The notes under the pieces were generated by a model. That model worked only from the letters and a program-made list of their open reading frames with translations. It made no database searches and was not told the DNA's origin. The translations under genes were made by a program, and so were the position numbers. Positions 1-8,706 of a stretch of DNA of 48,756 nucleotides are shown one piece after another. How positions within the stretch are numbered: position 1 is the first letter of the stretch; every line of letters begins with the position of its first letter. The DNA is from an uncultured Halomonas sp. Its GTDB lineage: Bacteria; Pseudomonadota; Gammaproteobacteria; Pseudomonadales; Halomonadaceae. The DNA lies in assembly GCF_946887195.1 (NCBI RefSeq), contig NZ_CAMPKE010000021.1, positions 1 through 48,756 of the forward strand, written 5' to 3'.

Positions 1-55
1 GAGTACCTGACTACGAATCAGGTGGTCGGAGGTTCGAATCCTCCCGGGCGCGCCA
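1..55 (+). tRNA. tRNA-Arg(ACG), 3' part only
   Basis: The window opens inside a tRNA. The anticodon stem (6-10 with 18-22) encloses a 7-nt loop at 11-17 whose central triplet at 13-15 is ACG, which reads arginine CGN codons after A34-to-inosine editing. The T stem is 28-32 with 40-44 around a TTCGAAT loop, followed by the 3' acceptor strand at 45-51, discriminator G52 and an encoded CCA at 53-55. The D arm and the 5' acceptor strand lie outside the window, so acceptor pairing cannot be checked. Confidence 0.93.
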
Positions 56-61
56 AATTGC

Positions 62-92
62 AACCCGCTCTCCTCGAGGAGAGCGGGTTTTT
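62..92 (+). terminator. Rho-independent terminator after tRNA-Arg
   Basis: A perfect GC-rich inverted repeat spans 62-89, centred on CTCGAG, and runs into five T at 88-92. It begins 7 nt after the tRNA CCA end and is a classical intrinsic terminator for the tRNA transcript. It lies just beyond the stop of the convergent TRAP permease gene and may also slow transcription from that side, although the T tract on the minus strand is poor. Confidence 0.88.
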
Positions 93-99
93 GCGTTGC

Positions 100-2091
100 T
101 CAGGTGGCTCTGCGCCGGCGATGCCCGGCGAGATGGATCAGCAGCCCGGCCACCACAGCCACGGCACCGATACCCATGTAGATGGGTTCCATCACCAGCA
201 GCGCGATGGCGCCGACACCGAACAGGATGCGCTCGGCCCATCCCGCGGGGCCGAGCAGCCATGCCCCGGTCGCCACGGCGAGCGCGGCGACGGCGGTGAA
301 GGAGACGACGACCGCCAGCAGCACGGTCTGCCATCCGCCCTGCAGCAATAGCCCGATACCGGGGTCGGACAACACGAAGATGAACGGCACCAGGAAGGCA
401 GACAGCGTATAGCGCCAGGTCAGCCACATGGTCTTGACCGGCTTGCCCCCGGTGATGGCCGAGGCCGCGAACGGCGAGAGTGCGGTGGGCGGGGAGACCT
501 CGCTGAGTACCGAATAGTAGAAGATGAACATCGCCGCCGCGTAAGCGGGCACGCCGACGTCTTGCAGTGCCGGCCCGATGATCACCCACGAAATGATGAA
601 GCTGGCGGTGACCGGGACCGCCAGCCCGAGGAGCACCACCGACACGGCCGAGAGCAGCGCCGTGAGCATCAGGTTGCCACCGGCGAGCATGACGATGATG
701 TTGGCCAGCTTGAGCCCGAGCCCGGTCAGCGTCATGACGCCGACGATAAGCCCGGCCGATGCCATCACCGGTATCACCGATAGCGCGCCGGTGGCGCCGG
801 TGGCGAGCGCGTCCCAGATGCGCCGCGGCGTCATCCAGCATTCGCGATCGAGGAAGCTGAGCACGAAGGCCAGTGCGGTGGCGAACACCACGGCGCGGAA
901 CGGCGTCATGCCCAGCGCCATGAACACGACGATCGCGACCAGCGAGCTGAAGTGATAGCCGAAGCGCAGCAGGAGCTTGCCGACGGGCTTTACGTCGATG
1001 TCGACGCTATGCGTGTTGAAGCGCCGGGCGTCCATCTCGATCGCCAGGATGATGCCGAAGTAGTACAGCAGGGTCGGGATGGTCGCCCAGATCAGTACTT
1101 GCAGGTAGGAGACGCCGAGCAGCGCGGCAATGATGAAGGCGGCGGCGCCCAGCGTCGGCGGCGACATGATGGCGCCGATACCGGCAGCGGCGAGCACCGC
1201 ACCGCCGTGCTCCTGCGGATAGCCGGCCCTGCGCAGCAGCGGCCATGAAATCCCGCCCAGCGTGACGGTGGTGGCGACGCCCGAGCCCGAGACGGTGCCC
1301 AGCAGAAAGCCGGCCATCGTCACGGTCCGGCCCGGCCCCGCCTGCGACTGCCCGAATGCCGAGAACGACAGGTCGATGAAAAAGCGAGTGGCGCCGGAGG
1401 CGCTGAGCACCGCACCGTAGATGGTGAACAGGATGATGTAGGTCGCCGCGACATCGGTGGGTACCCCGAACAGCCCCTGGGTGCCCATCACGTTGTGGCC
1501 GACCAACCTGGCCCAATCGTACGAGGCGGTGCCGAATGGGGCCGGGAAATAGGGGCCCCAGTGGGCATAGCCAAGGAAGAACAGCACGACCAGCGGAACC
1601 AGCAAGCCGACGGTACGCCGCGCCGTCTCGAGCGTCACCAGAATGGCGATGGTGCCCATGATCAGATCGAGCTGGGTCGGAAAGATGGCGCGGCGAAAGA
1701 AGGAATCCCAATCGGATATGATATAGGCGAAAGGGATTATCGTAATCGCGGCGAGCAGCCAATCCACGACATGCGGATTATCCGCGCGCTCGGTCTTCAT
1801 CTTGTCCGATCGTCCCCAGCCTCGATAGACCAGGAAGGTCATCGATAAGCCGATCATCAGAAAGGCAGGCAGGTAAAACTGCTTGGCCATCGGGCTGAAC
1901 ACCCAGTAAAGGCCGAACAGCGAAAGGCCGACACCCATGGTCTTGACGATCGTGGCGGGTATCCCGCTGAGTTGGCGAGCGGGTTTCTCGCCCTCGAACT
2001 CGGCAAGCAGCGCCTCTTCATCGATGGCATCGTCATCGGCACGGGGCGCACTCGCCTTCGTGCTGTCACGGCCGTTGGGTCGTTCGGTCAT
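100..2091 (-). CDS. TRAP transporter fused permease (4TM/12TM, TAXI type)
   Basis: Fused small and large membrane subunits of a TRAP transporter, importing an organic solute with an ion gradient after delivery by the TAXI binding protein encoded upstream. The 663-residue protein has an acidic soluble N-terminus of about 50 residues, then many hydrophobic segments. A glycine- and serine-rich signature (TVSGSGVATTVTLGG, followed by IGAIMSPPTLGAAAF) is typical of the large DctM-like permease domain. I chose the ATG at 2091 because GAGGAGA lies just upstream and it overlaps the DUF1850 stop in an ATGA arrangement, implying translational coupling; a longer frame to 2148 has no such support. The substrate cannot be read from sequence; known TAXI systems are mostly linked to C4-dicarboxylates and glutamate-like compounds. 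Confidence 0.9.
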   Translation of the reverse strand: MTERPNGRDSTKASAPRADDDAIDEEALLAEFEGEKPARQLSGIPATIVKTMGVGLSLFGLYWVFSPMAKQFYLPAFLMIGLSMTFLVYRGWGRSDKMKTERADNPHVVDWLLAAITIIPFAYIISDWDSFFRRAIFPTQLDLIMGTIAILVTLETARRTVGLLVPLVVLFFLGYAHWGPYFPAPFGTASYDWARLVGHNVMGTQGLFGVPTDVAATYIILFTIYGAVLSASGATRFFIDLSFSAFGQSQAGPGRTVTMAGFLLGTVSGSGVATTVTLGGISWPLLRRAGYPQEHGGAVLAAAGIGAIMSPPTLGAAAFIIAALLGVSYLQVLIWATIPTLLYYFGIILAIEMDARRFNTHSVDIDVKPVGKLLLRFGYHFSSLVAIVVFMALGMTPFRAVVFATALAFVLSFLDRECWMTPRRIWDALATGATGALSVIPVMASAGLIVGVMTLTGLGLKLANIIVMLAGGNLMLTALLSAVSVVLLGLAVPVTASFIISWVIIGPALQDVGVPAYAAAMFIFYYSVLSEVSPPTALSPFAASAITGGKPVKTMWLTWRYTLSAFLVPFIFVLSDPGIGLLLQGGWQTVLLAVVVSFTAVAALAVATGAWLLGPAGWAERILFGVGAIALLVMEPIYMGIGAVAVVAGLLIHLAGHRRRRAT

Positions 2092-2606
2092 GGATTCTCC
2101 TCGATGGCTAACACAACGAACGGATGGTCGTCTTCGGCCAGTTGCCACAGTGCAAGCGGCGGTTCTCCAGGAACATGCAGGGTGCGTTGCCCCAGATCGG
2201 TGGCCGCTATCGAAAGCTCTTCGAAGACGGCCGGATGCGCTGGGTCGGGAGGGACGACCCAGGTGCGACGATCGCTCGCCCCGGCGCGCGAGGGAGCCCC
2301 CGGAACGGCGTAGTACTCCTCGAGCACGGCCAGTTGGTCGGCGGCGATCTGCACCAGGCGATAACGTTCATCGGGCAGGATCACATAGCGCTCCTCCGCC
2401 AGCGTGCCATAGATCGAATTACGATAGCTGACGGCGAAGTTCTCCCCATGCAGGGGCAGGCTGGCCAACACGGTGCCAGCCTGATCGTATATCACGACCG
2501 CCCGAGAAGCCGGGGCCTCGTCCTGCCCGATGGCAGGAACGAGTGCCGCGACGGCAGAAGCGAACAGGCACCCCAGCGCAACAATGGCAATGGCTAGTCT
2601 GGACAA
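2088..2606 (-). CDS. DUF1850 family protein of the TAXI-TRAP operon
   Basis: A 172-residue protein with an N-terminal hydrophobic segment (about residues 3-26, a signal peptide or anchor) and a small periplasmic domain. The stretch YRNSIYGTLAEERYVI resembles the conserved DUF1850 core. DUF1850 genes recur between TAXI binding-protein genes and fused TRAP permeases, as here, so an accessory role in that transporter is likely, but no biochemical function is known to me. No in-frame ATG exists near the N-terminus. The best start is a TTG at 2606, six bases after the TAXI stop, with GGAAG upstream. The 3' end overlaps the permease start by 4 nt. Confidence 0.8.
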   Translation of the reverse strand: MSRLAIAIVALGCLFASAVAALVPAIGQDEAPASRAVVIYDQAGTVLASLPLHGENFAVSYRNSIYGTLAEERYVILPDERYRLVQIAADQLAVLEEYYAVPGAPSRAGASDRRTWVVPPDPAHPAVFEELSIAATDLGQRTLHVPGEPPLALWQLAEDDHPFVVLAIEENP

Positions 2607-2612
2607 GGGCGG

Positions 2613-3665
2613 TTAGCTTCCGGCCTGATCGTAATAGGCTTGCGCGCCCGGGCAGGTATCGATGAACGGAATGTTGCCGGCCGTGGACGCATCGAGCTCC
2701 TTGGCGGCCGGATGCACCTTGATCAACTCCTGCTTGTTATCGAAGATCGCGGCGGTGATGTCCTGCTGGAGCTGTTCGTCCATGCTGGTATTCGCGACCA
2801 GGATATTGGGCGAGGCGATGACCGACACCGCTTCCGTCTGGCCCTGGTAAGTGTCCGCCGGCACGGCCTGCTCGACGTAGTATTTGCCATATTCGGAGGC
2901 GAGTTCATCGGCGTATTCGCCGATGGGGACGATAATCATCTCGCCGGTGCTGGCGAGATCGACCAGTGCGCCGGTGGGCAGACCGCCCGACCAGAAGCCG
3001 GCATCGATGGTGCCGTCGCGAAGCGCTGCCACCGTCTCGGCCGCGCCGAGCTGGCGGCGATCGATATCCGCCTCGGGGTCGATGCCGGCGGCCTCGAGAA
3101 CCCGTATCGCGCCGACTTCGGTGGCCGAGCCGGGCGAGCCGACGGAGATGGTCTTGCCTTTCATGTCCGCCACGCTGGCGATCCCGGTATCTTCGGTCGT
3201 GACCGGCTGCATGAAATTGCTGTACAGCGTGCCGATTGCGCAAAGATCGAGCGGTTCCTCGAAGGAGTTGGTACCCGCGGCGGCGGCCGCGACCACATCG
3301 CCGACACCCAGCGCCAGGTCGGCCGCGCCTTTCTGAACGAGCAGCATATTGTCGACCGAGGCATTGGTCTCCTGCACGGTGGCGTCATAGCCCTCGACGT
3401 CGTTGCGGATCATCGTGGCGATACCGCCCCCAAGTGGGTAATACACGCCGCCGGTACCGCCGGTCGCGATGGACAGCGCGGTGGTGTTGCCCGCGTTATT
3501 GTCGCTGGTACTGGTATTGGCAGCTTGTTCGTTGCCGCCTTCACTCTCGTTCTCGGCATCGTCGCCGCCACCGCAGCCAGAGAGCAGCAGGGCGGGTACC
3601 GCCAACGCCGCCAGGGCAAGACGTACCTTCCGGCGTGAGTGAAATGTGCTTGAGCTGATGGTCAT
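2613..3665 (-). CDS. TAXI family TRAP transporter solute-binding lipoprotein
   Basis: Extracytoplasmic binding subunit that captures the substrate for the downstream TRAP permease. It is 350 residues long, with a basic N-terminus, a hydrophobic core and a lipobox LLLSGC whose Cys31 should be lipidated. A Glu/Asn/Ser/Thr-rich linker follows (about 34-62), then the TAXI hallmark IATGGTGGVYYPLGGGIA (about 64-81). Later segments such as GSPGSATEVGAIRVLEAAGI match the ligand-binding half of TAXI proteins. It is first of three genes (binding protein, DUF1850, permease). A GGGGGA sequence precedes the ATG. About 195 bp separate it from dusC; that gap must hold the operon promoter, but I see no strong sigma-70 match. 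Confidence 0.93.
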   Translation of the reverse strand: MTISSSTFHSRRKVRLALAALAVPALLLSGCGGGDDAENESEGGNEQAANTSTSDNNAGNTTALSIATGGTGGVYYPLGGGIATMIRNDVEGYDATVQETNASVDNMLLVQKGAADLALGVGDVVAAAAAGTNSFEEPLDLCAIGTLYSNFMQPVTTEDTGIASVADMKGKTISVGSPGSATEVGAIRVLEAAGIDPEADIDRRQLGAAETVAALRDGTIDAGFWSGGLPTGALVDLASTGEMIIVPIGEYADELASEYGKYYVEQAVPADTYQGQTEAVSVIASPNILVANTSMDEQLQQDITAAIFDNKQELIKVHPAAKELDASTAGNIPFIDTCPGAQAYYDQAGS

Positions 3666-3859
3666 GGGTGTCCCCCTGGACGATTGTGGTTATTGAGTGC
3701 GTCACCGCTCGATGCGATTCGTAGAAGTCTAGCAACCGTGCACCCAATGGCGGAGCCGGTATATGCGAATCGGCACGATACGTCTGCATCGTATTCAGCT
3801 ACCACTTTCGCCGCAAGACGACCAAAGCTGCATCGCAACGTGTCATTTGCCAATGGAAC

Positions 3860-4882
3860 TCATGCGGGAATGGCGCCGAGTGATGAGGGTCTTTTTTTAG
3901 TGGGTTCTTGCGCCTCGGCGGTGAGCCCCGCGATGAACGGCTCGAGCCGCGTCTCGCGACGCAGCATGGCGAAGCGCTGGGCGGCCTGCGCGTCCCTGCC
4001 GCGCATCTGGTTGAGCCATTGCTTCAATAGCGAAACCACCACCTTCTCGGGCAGGGTGCGACGCTTGCGCTCGGCGTAAGCGGCAAGCATGGCGGCTCTG
4101 GCCGACCAGGGCGTCTCGGGCAGGCGCTCGCCGCTGCGTTGCCAATGGCGGATGCGTCGCGCCAGCCATGGGTCGGCGAGCATGCCGCGACCGAGCATGA
4201 CGTCGCGGCAGCCCGACAGGCTGCGTGCCTTCCAGTAATCTTCCAGGGTCCAGATATCGCCATTGGCGATCACCGGGATCGTTAGCCGCTGGCGAATGCG
4301 CGCGATCCACTCCCAATGGGCCGGCGGGCGATAACCCTCGTCGCGGGTTCGCGCATGCATCACCAATTGCCGGGCGCCGCCGGCCTCGGCAGCCAGCGCG
4401 CAGGCCAGCGCCAGGCGCCGATCGGAAAAGCCCAGCCGCAGCTTGGCGGTGACCGGTACGAGATGGCCGACGGCCTGGGATACGGCATCGACGGCGCGAT
4501 GGACCCGCGCCGGATCGCGCAACAGCGAAGCGCCACCATCATGGCGATTGACGGTCTTGGCCGGGCAGCCGAAGTTGAGATCGAGCCCGGGGGCGCCAAG
4601 CGTCACGGCCTGGCAGGCATTGACGGCCAGCGCGGCAGGATCGGAGCCGAGCAGCTGCAGGTGCACCGGCACCCCACTGGGCGTGGCGACTCCCGGTTGA
4701 AGAAGCTCGGGGCAATGCTTGTGAAACACACGCGGCGGCAGGCGTGCATCGACCACGCGCACGAATTCGGTGACGGCCCAGTCGAGGCCTTCACCGACGG
4801 TAAGCAGCTCACGGGTGACGGCATCGATCACGCCCTCCATCGGGGCAAGACCGATGCGTCCTGATTGTCGTCGTTCGATCAC
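3860..4882 (-). CDS. dusC: tRNA-dihydrouridine(16) synthase DusC
   Basis: Flavoenzyme that reduces uridine 16 in the tRNA D loop. The opening IGLAPMEGVIDAVTRELL, the EFVRV motif, GLDLNFGCPAKTVNRHDGGASLL (with the catalytic Cys of the CPAK motif), the VTAKLRLGF strand, MHARTR and VIANGDIW in a TIM barrel are Dus hallmarks, and EFVRV is typical of the DusC branch. A GTG at 4882 gives 340 residues, close to the usual 310-330, with GGGAG just upstream. An ATG at 4975 would add 31 basic residues not expected in the family and would place the start upstream of a possible -10 (GATACAAT), so I prefer 4882. It is a single gene between two transport operons. Confidence 0.88.
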   Translation of the reverse strand: MIERRQSGRIGLAPMEGVIDAVTRELLTVGEGLDWAVTEFVRVVDARLPPRVFHKHCPELLQPGVATPSGVPVHLQLLGSDPAALAVNACQAVTLGAPGLDLNFGCPAKTVNRHDGGASLLRDPARVHRAVDAVSQAVGHLVPVTAKLRLGFSDRRLALACALAAEAGGARQLVMHARTRDEGYRPPAHWEWIARIRQRLTIPVIANGDIWTLEDYWKARSLSGCRDVMLGRGMLADPWLARRIRHWQRSGERLPETPWSARAAMLAAYAERKRRTLPEKVVVSLLKQWLNQMRGRDAQAAQRFAMLRRETRLEPFIAGLTAEAQEPTKKRPSSLGAIPA

Positions 4883-4989
4883 GCGCTCCCACCATTGCCG
4901 GCTTTGCAAATGCCTTGGGCCGCGTATTGTATCAGCCACAGGGCGAGCGCGAGGGCGACTTTGAGCTGGCCCCATAGCGTCGTGCGTGC

Positions 4990-6594
4990 CTACCAGGCAA
5001 CGGCTGCGCCATCGGCGCGCGGCTCCGTGCCGGCCATGAATGTGCCGCTATCGGGGTCGCGCAGGATCACCTGGCCACGCCCGAAGGTGAGAGAGTCGTT
5101 GCGCTTGACGATCTTATGGCCTCGTCTTTCCAGTGCCTGCGCCAGGTGATCGGGAAAGTGCGGTTCGACTTCTATCGTACGGCCCTCGGTCCATTTCCAG
5201 CGCGGCGCATCGAGCGCCGCCTGTGGGTTCAATCGATCGTCGAGCAGGGCGCTGATGACCTGTACATGCCCTTGGGGTTGCATGAAGCCGCCCATCACGC
5301 CGAAGGGTCCGACCGCCTGGCCGTTGCGTGTGATGAAACCGGGAATGATGGTGTGATAGGTGCGCTTGCCGGGCGCCAGGCAATTGACATGCTCAGGATC
5401 CAGCGAGAACGACCAGCCGCGATTTTGCAGGCTGATCCCGGTGCCGGGTACCACCACGCCGGAGCCGAAACCTTTGAAGTTGCTCTGAATGAAGGACACC
5501 ATGTTGCCGTCGCCATCCGCCGTGGCCAGGTAGACGGTGCCGCCGCGTACCGGGTCGCCAGGTTCGGGCAGCAACGCCCGATCGCCGATCTCGGCACGCC
5601 GCTGTCTCGCATAGTCGGGCGCCAGCAGCGACTCGATGCCGACATCCATGTGCTGGCTTTCGCTGATATAGCGAAAGCCATCGGCGTAGGCCAGTTTGGT
5701 GGCCTCGATCAGCCGATGGAGCTCCTCCACCGGGTCGCCGGTCCCCTCCATGCCCTCCAGGATATTCAGCGCCATCAGCGCGACCAGTCCCGAGCCGTTG
5801 GGTGGAATCTCCCAGATGTCGTGATCGCGATAGCGCACGCTGACGGGCTCGACCCATTCGGGTTGGTAGGCCGCCAGGTCGCTCTTGCGCAGGAAGCCGC
5901 CATGCTCGATCGCATGGGCTTCCATACGCTCGGCCAACTCGCCATGGTAGAAATCATGGGCCTGACTGTCGGCGATGGTGCGCAGGGTCGACGCATGATC
6001 GGGGGCGCGCCACACTTCGCCAATGTGTGGCGCACGGCCCTCGGGAGCGAAGGTGTCGAACCAGGGCGCGAACACCGCATCGTCGTAAACGCGATAGCTG
6101 GCATACGCTTCTTCCCATAGCTGCTGCACGACCGGTGAGACGCAGTAGCCTTGCTCGGCGAAATCGATGGCGGGAGCCAGCAGCTCCTTGAACGGCAGCT
6201 TGCCGAAGCGTTGCGATAGCGCTGCCCAGGCGGCCGGAGCGCCGGGCACCGTTACCGGTAACCAGCCATGCACCGGCATCCGCTCATGACCGAGGGCCTT
6301 GACCTTCTCCAGCGAAATGCCCTGCGGCGAGGGGCCGCTTGAATTGAGGCCATGCAGCTTGCCGTTCATCCACACGATGGCGAACACATCGCTGCCGATA
6401 CCGTTGGAGGTCGGCTCCACCACGGTCAGGGTGGCGGCCGTAGCTATCGCGGCGTCGACGGCATTTCCGCCTTTCTTGAGGATATCCACACCGACCTGGG
6501 CAGCCAGCCCCTGTGATGTAGCGACCATTCCGCGCTTGCCGAAGGTGGCCATCCGGCGCGAAGGGAATGGATAATACAGTGCGTCATGCGTCAT
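4990..6594 (-). CDS. Gamma-glutamyltransferase family protein (YwrD-like)
   Basis: An Ntn-hydrolase of the gamma-glutamyltranspeptidase family, which cleaves gamma-glutamyl amide bonds after autoproteolysis. The large-subunit part contains GGNAVDAAIATAATLTVVEP and IGSDVFAIVW. The expected nucleophile is Thr353 in RGGTVYLATADGDGNMVS, followed by the small subunit with GSGVVVPGTGISLQNRGWSF and APGKRTYHTIIPG. I see no signal peptide, unlike secreted E. coli Ggt, so a cytoplasmic YwrD-type acylase or hydrolase is more likely. The start at 6594 has GGAG seven bases upstream and gives 534 residues; an alternative ATG at 6621 overlaps the tctA stop by one base. It is last of four genes (tctC-tctB-tctA-ggt), suggesting that it processes the imported compound. 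Confidence 0.88.
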   Translation of the reverse strand: MTHDALYYPFPSRRMATFGKRGMVATSQGLAAQVGVDILKKGGNAVDAAIATAATLTVVEPTSNGIGSDVFAIVWMNGKLHGLNSSGPSPQGISLEKVKALGHERMPVHGWLPVTVPGAPAAWAALSQRFGKLPFKELLAPAIDFAEQGYCVSPVVQQLWEEAYASYRVYDDAVFAPWFDTFAPEGRAPHIGEVWRAPDHASTLRTIADSQAHDFYHGELAERMEAHAIEHGGFLRKSDLAAYQPEWVEPVSVRYRDHDIWEIPPNGSGLVALMALNILEGMEGTGDPVEELHRLIEATKLAYADGFRYISESQHMDVGIESLLAPDYARQRRAEIGDRALLPEPGDPVRGGTVYLATADGDGNMVSFIQSNFKGFGSGVVVPGTGISLQNRGWSFSLDPEHVNCLAPGKRTYHTIIPGFITRNGQAVGPFGVMGGFMQPQGHVQVISALLDDRLNPQAALDAPRWKWTEGRTIEVEPHFPDHLAQALERRGHKIVKRNDSLTFGRGQVILRDPDSGTFMAGTEPRADGAAVAW

Positions 6595-6620
6595 GAAGAG
6601 GCTCCAGTTGATAGCCGGCA

Positions 6621-8132
6621 TCAGGCCCCGGCCTGACTTTTTTGGCGGCGGCTGATCTTGCGATGCTGCAGGATAGCGAGGACGACCGAGGCAACGGCCA
6701 GTGCGAAGAACAGCGCGGAGAGCGGACGGGTAAGAAAGGTCAGCCAGCTATTGTCGAGTTCCAGCGCGCGAAACATCTGGCTCTCGAGATTCTCGCCGAG
6801 CACCACACCGAGTATCAGTGGCGTGAGAGGTACGCCAGCCTTGAACAGCAGATAACCGAGAATACCGAAGGCGAACAGCACCCAGATATCGAATAGATTG
6901 TTATTGAGCGCATAGGCGCCAACGGCACATAGCATCAGTACGACGGGAACCAGAACCTGTTGAGGAATCAGCGAAATCTTGGCGAACCAGCGAACCAGTA
7001 TCATTTGGCAGGACACCATGACGAAGGCGCCGATGAACAGGCTGGCATAGATCGAGCCCACCAGGATCGGATTCTGCTCGAACATCAAGGGACCCGGCTG
7101 AATGCCGTTGAGAATCAGCACACCCATCAGGATGGCCATGGTCAAATCGCCGGGAATCCCCAACGCCAGTGTGGGGATGAAGGCACCACCCGGCACCGCG
7201 CTATTCGAAGCCTCCGAAGCGATGATGCCATCGGGTATGCCGGTGCCGAAGCGTTCGGGATGGCGCGAGAACTTCTTGGCCTGATCGTAGCTGACGAAAT
7301 TGGCAACCGTGCCACCGGTGCCTGGCAGTGCCCCAACAAGGCTACCGATAATCGAGGATCTGAATACATTGAGTTTATGCTGGGACATGTCCCGCAGAAT
7401 CTGCCGATAGGGAATCGATACATTGGTATCGATGTCTTGTTTGCCGGCGCTCTGCTCGTTCTTGAGTGCTTCGATATTGCTCATCAATTGCGAAAACGCA
7501 AAGATACCGATCAGCACGGGCAGCATTTCGAATCCGGACGATAGATCCGGGATGCCGAAATCGAAGCGCAGATTGCTGTTTCGGTCAAAACCAACCGTCG
7601 TAATGAACAAGCCGATAGTCGCAGCCATCAAACCTTTCAGGAGGGCCGCGCTGGATAAGCCGGCGACCAGGGTAAGCGCAAAAACGATAAGGGCAGTGAG
7701 CTCCCAGGGCCGGAAGTTCATGCTGTATTTGGCGATTAGCGGACCGAACATTACCAGTACCGCAACGCTGATGAGCGTTCCGAAAAAGGATGCCATCGTA
7801 CCGATACCGAGTGCCCTGCCTGGCTGCCCCTTCTGAGCCATCGGGTAGCCATCGTACACCGTGGTAATCGAAGAGGGCGTTCCGGGTATGCCAAGCATGA
7901 CCCCTGAGATCATGCCGCCCGAATAGCCGCCAACGAAAACACCGATGATCAGCGCCAGTGAGCTGACCGGGTCCATGGTAAAGGTAAAGGGAAACACCAC
8001 CAGTATGCCCATCGTTACGGTAAACCCGGGGATACAGCCGGCGATAATGCCAAACAGAACGCCGATGACGATGAGCAGCAAGGTGAAGGGGTCACTGATT
8101 GCGATCAGCGCCTGAAGAAAAGTGTCACCCAT
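6621..8132 (-). CDS. tctA: Tripartite tricarboxylate transporter large permease TctA
   Basis: Main membrane subunit of a tripartite tricarboxylate transporter, a secondary importer of carboxylates fed by a periplasmic TctC protein. The 503-residue protein has about 11-12 hydrophobic segments. Family motifs include GIIAGCIPGFTVTMGILV near residue 25, then GGYSGGMISGVMLGIPGTPSSITTVYDGYPMA near residue 70, and a second LPGTGGTVANFVSYDQAKKFS with FIPTLALGIPGD repeating the pattern, as expected for a duplicated fold. AAAGGAG lies 7 nt before the ATG. It follows tctB by 33 bp and is followed by the gamma-glutamyltransferase-like gene. The substrate is not predictable; citrate is the founding example. 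Confidence 0.95.
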   Translation of the reverse strand: MGDTFLQALIAISDPFTLLLIVIGVLFGIIAGCIPGFTVTMGILVVFPFTFTMDPVSSLALIIGVFVGGYSGGMISGVMLGIPGTPSSITTVYDGYPMAQKGQPGRALGIGTMASFFGTLISVAVLVMFGPLIAKYSMNFRPWELTALIVFALTLVAGLSSAALLKGLMAATIGLFITTVGFDRNSNLRFDFGIPDLSSGFEMLPVLIGIFAFSQLMSNIEALKNEQSAGKQDIDTNVSIPYRQILRDMSQHKLNVFRSSIIGSLVGALPGTGGTVANFVSYDQAKKFSRHPERFGTGIPDGIIASEASNSAVPGGAFIPTLALGIPGDLTMAILMGVLILNGIQPGPLMFEQNPILVGSIYASLFIGAFVMVSCQMILVRWFAKISLIPQQVLVPVVLMLCAVGAYALNNNLFDIWVLFAFGILGYLLFKAGVPLTPLILGVVLGENLESQMFRALELDNSWLTFLTRPLSALFFALAVASVVLAILQHRKISRRQKSQAGA

Positions 8133-8165
8133 GGATTTTCTCCTTTGGGATTATGGCAGCGAGAG

Positions 8166-8633
8166 TCATGGCAGCCATATGTTGAGGCCGTAGCGAAAGA
8201 CAACGAACACCAGCGGTACGATCGTGAATGACGTTCCCAGATTGATTAGCCACTTCCTCCTGGAATCGACGCCGAGGAGCAGCGCCTGGGTGGTTACCAT
8301 GAATAACAGCGTAGAGATCAGGTAACCCAGAAAGGAAAGAGCGGCTGCATAAATCCCGAAAATCAGAAACAACAGAATGACTTTCTGTTTTTCCAACAAT
8401 ACGTCCTTGACGGATCGGCGTGACGAGGAGTCCTGGGATGGTTTGAAAAAGCTCTTCAGCAAAATGGCCAGTGCCAGCAGGCCCGTAACGACCAATAGTA
8501 TTTGCGGGAACAAGGCAGACCCATAGGGTTGCCAACTGGTCTTTGATGCAATACCCCCCGATTCCACGAGCAGAATCGCGACCATCGCCAGTGTCACTAT
8601 TGCGAGAAAGCGATCTTTGGTCATGAGTGTCAT
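8166..8633 (-). CDS. tctB: Tripartite tricarboxylate transporter small permease TctB
   Basis: Small membrane subunit of the transporter, with four predicted transmembrane helices in about 155 residues (roughly 7-27, 40-60, 80-120 as a double segment, and 130-152), as expected for TctB. A charged cytoplasmic loop (KSFFKPSQDSSSRRSVKDVLLEKQK) separates the pairs. I chose the ATG at 8633 because AAGGA lies 8 nt upstream; the frame continues to 8681 without support, and a second ATG three codons downstream is also possible. TctB sequences are poorly conserved, so the assignment relies on topology plus its place between tctC and tctA. Confidence 0.88.
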   Translation of the reverse strand: MTLMTKDRFLAIVTLAMVAILLVESGGIASKTSWQPYGSALFPQILLVVTGLLALAILLKSFFKPSQDSSSRRSVKDVLLEKQKVILLFLIFGIYAAALSFLGYLISTLLFMVTTQALLLGVDSRRKWLINLGTSFTIVPLVFVVFRYGLNIWLP

Positions 8634-8706
8634 TGTCTGGATCCTTTGAAACGCGTGGCTGCCCCGCGCCCTTATGAGCATGCAGGGCAGCGCACGTAAG
8701 CGAGCT

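Noticed and set aside
2640..3638. 332-codon plus-strand ORF opposite the TAXI gene
   Set aside because: Antisense shadow; the minus strand has lipobox, TAXI signature and operon context.
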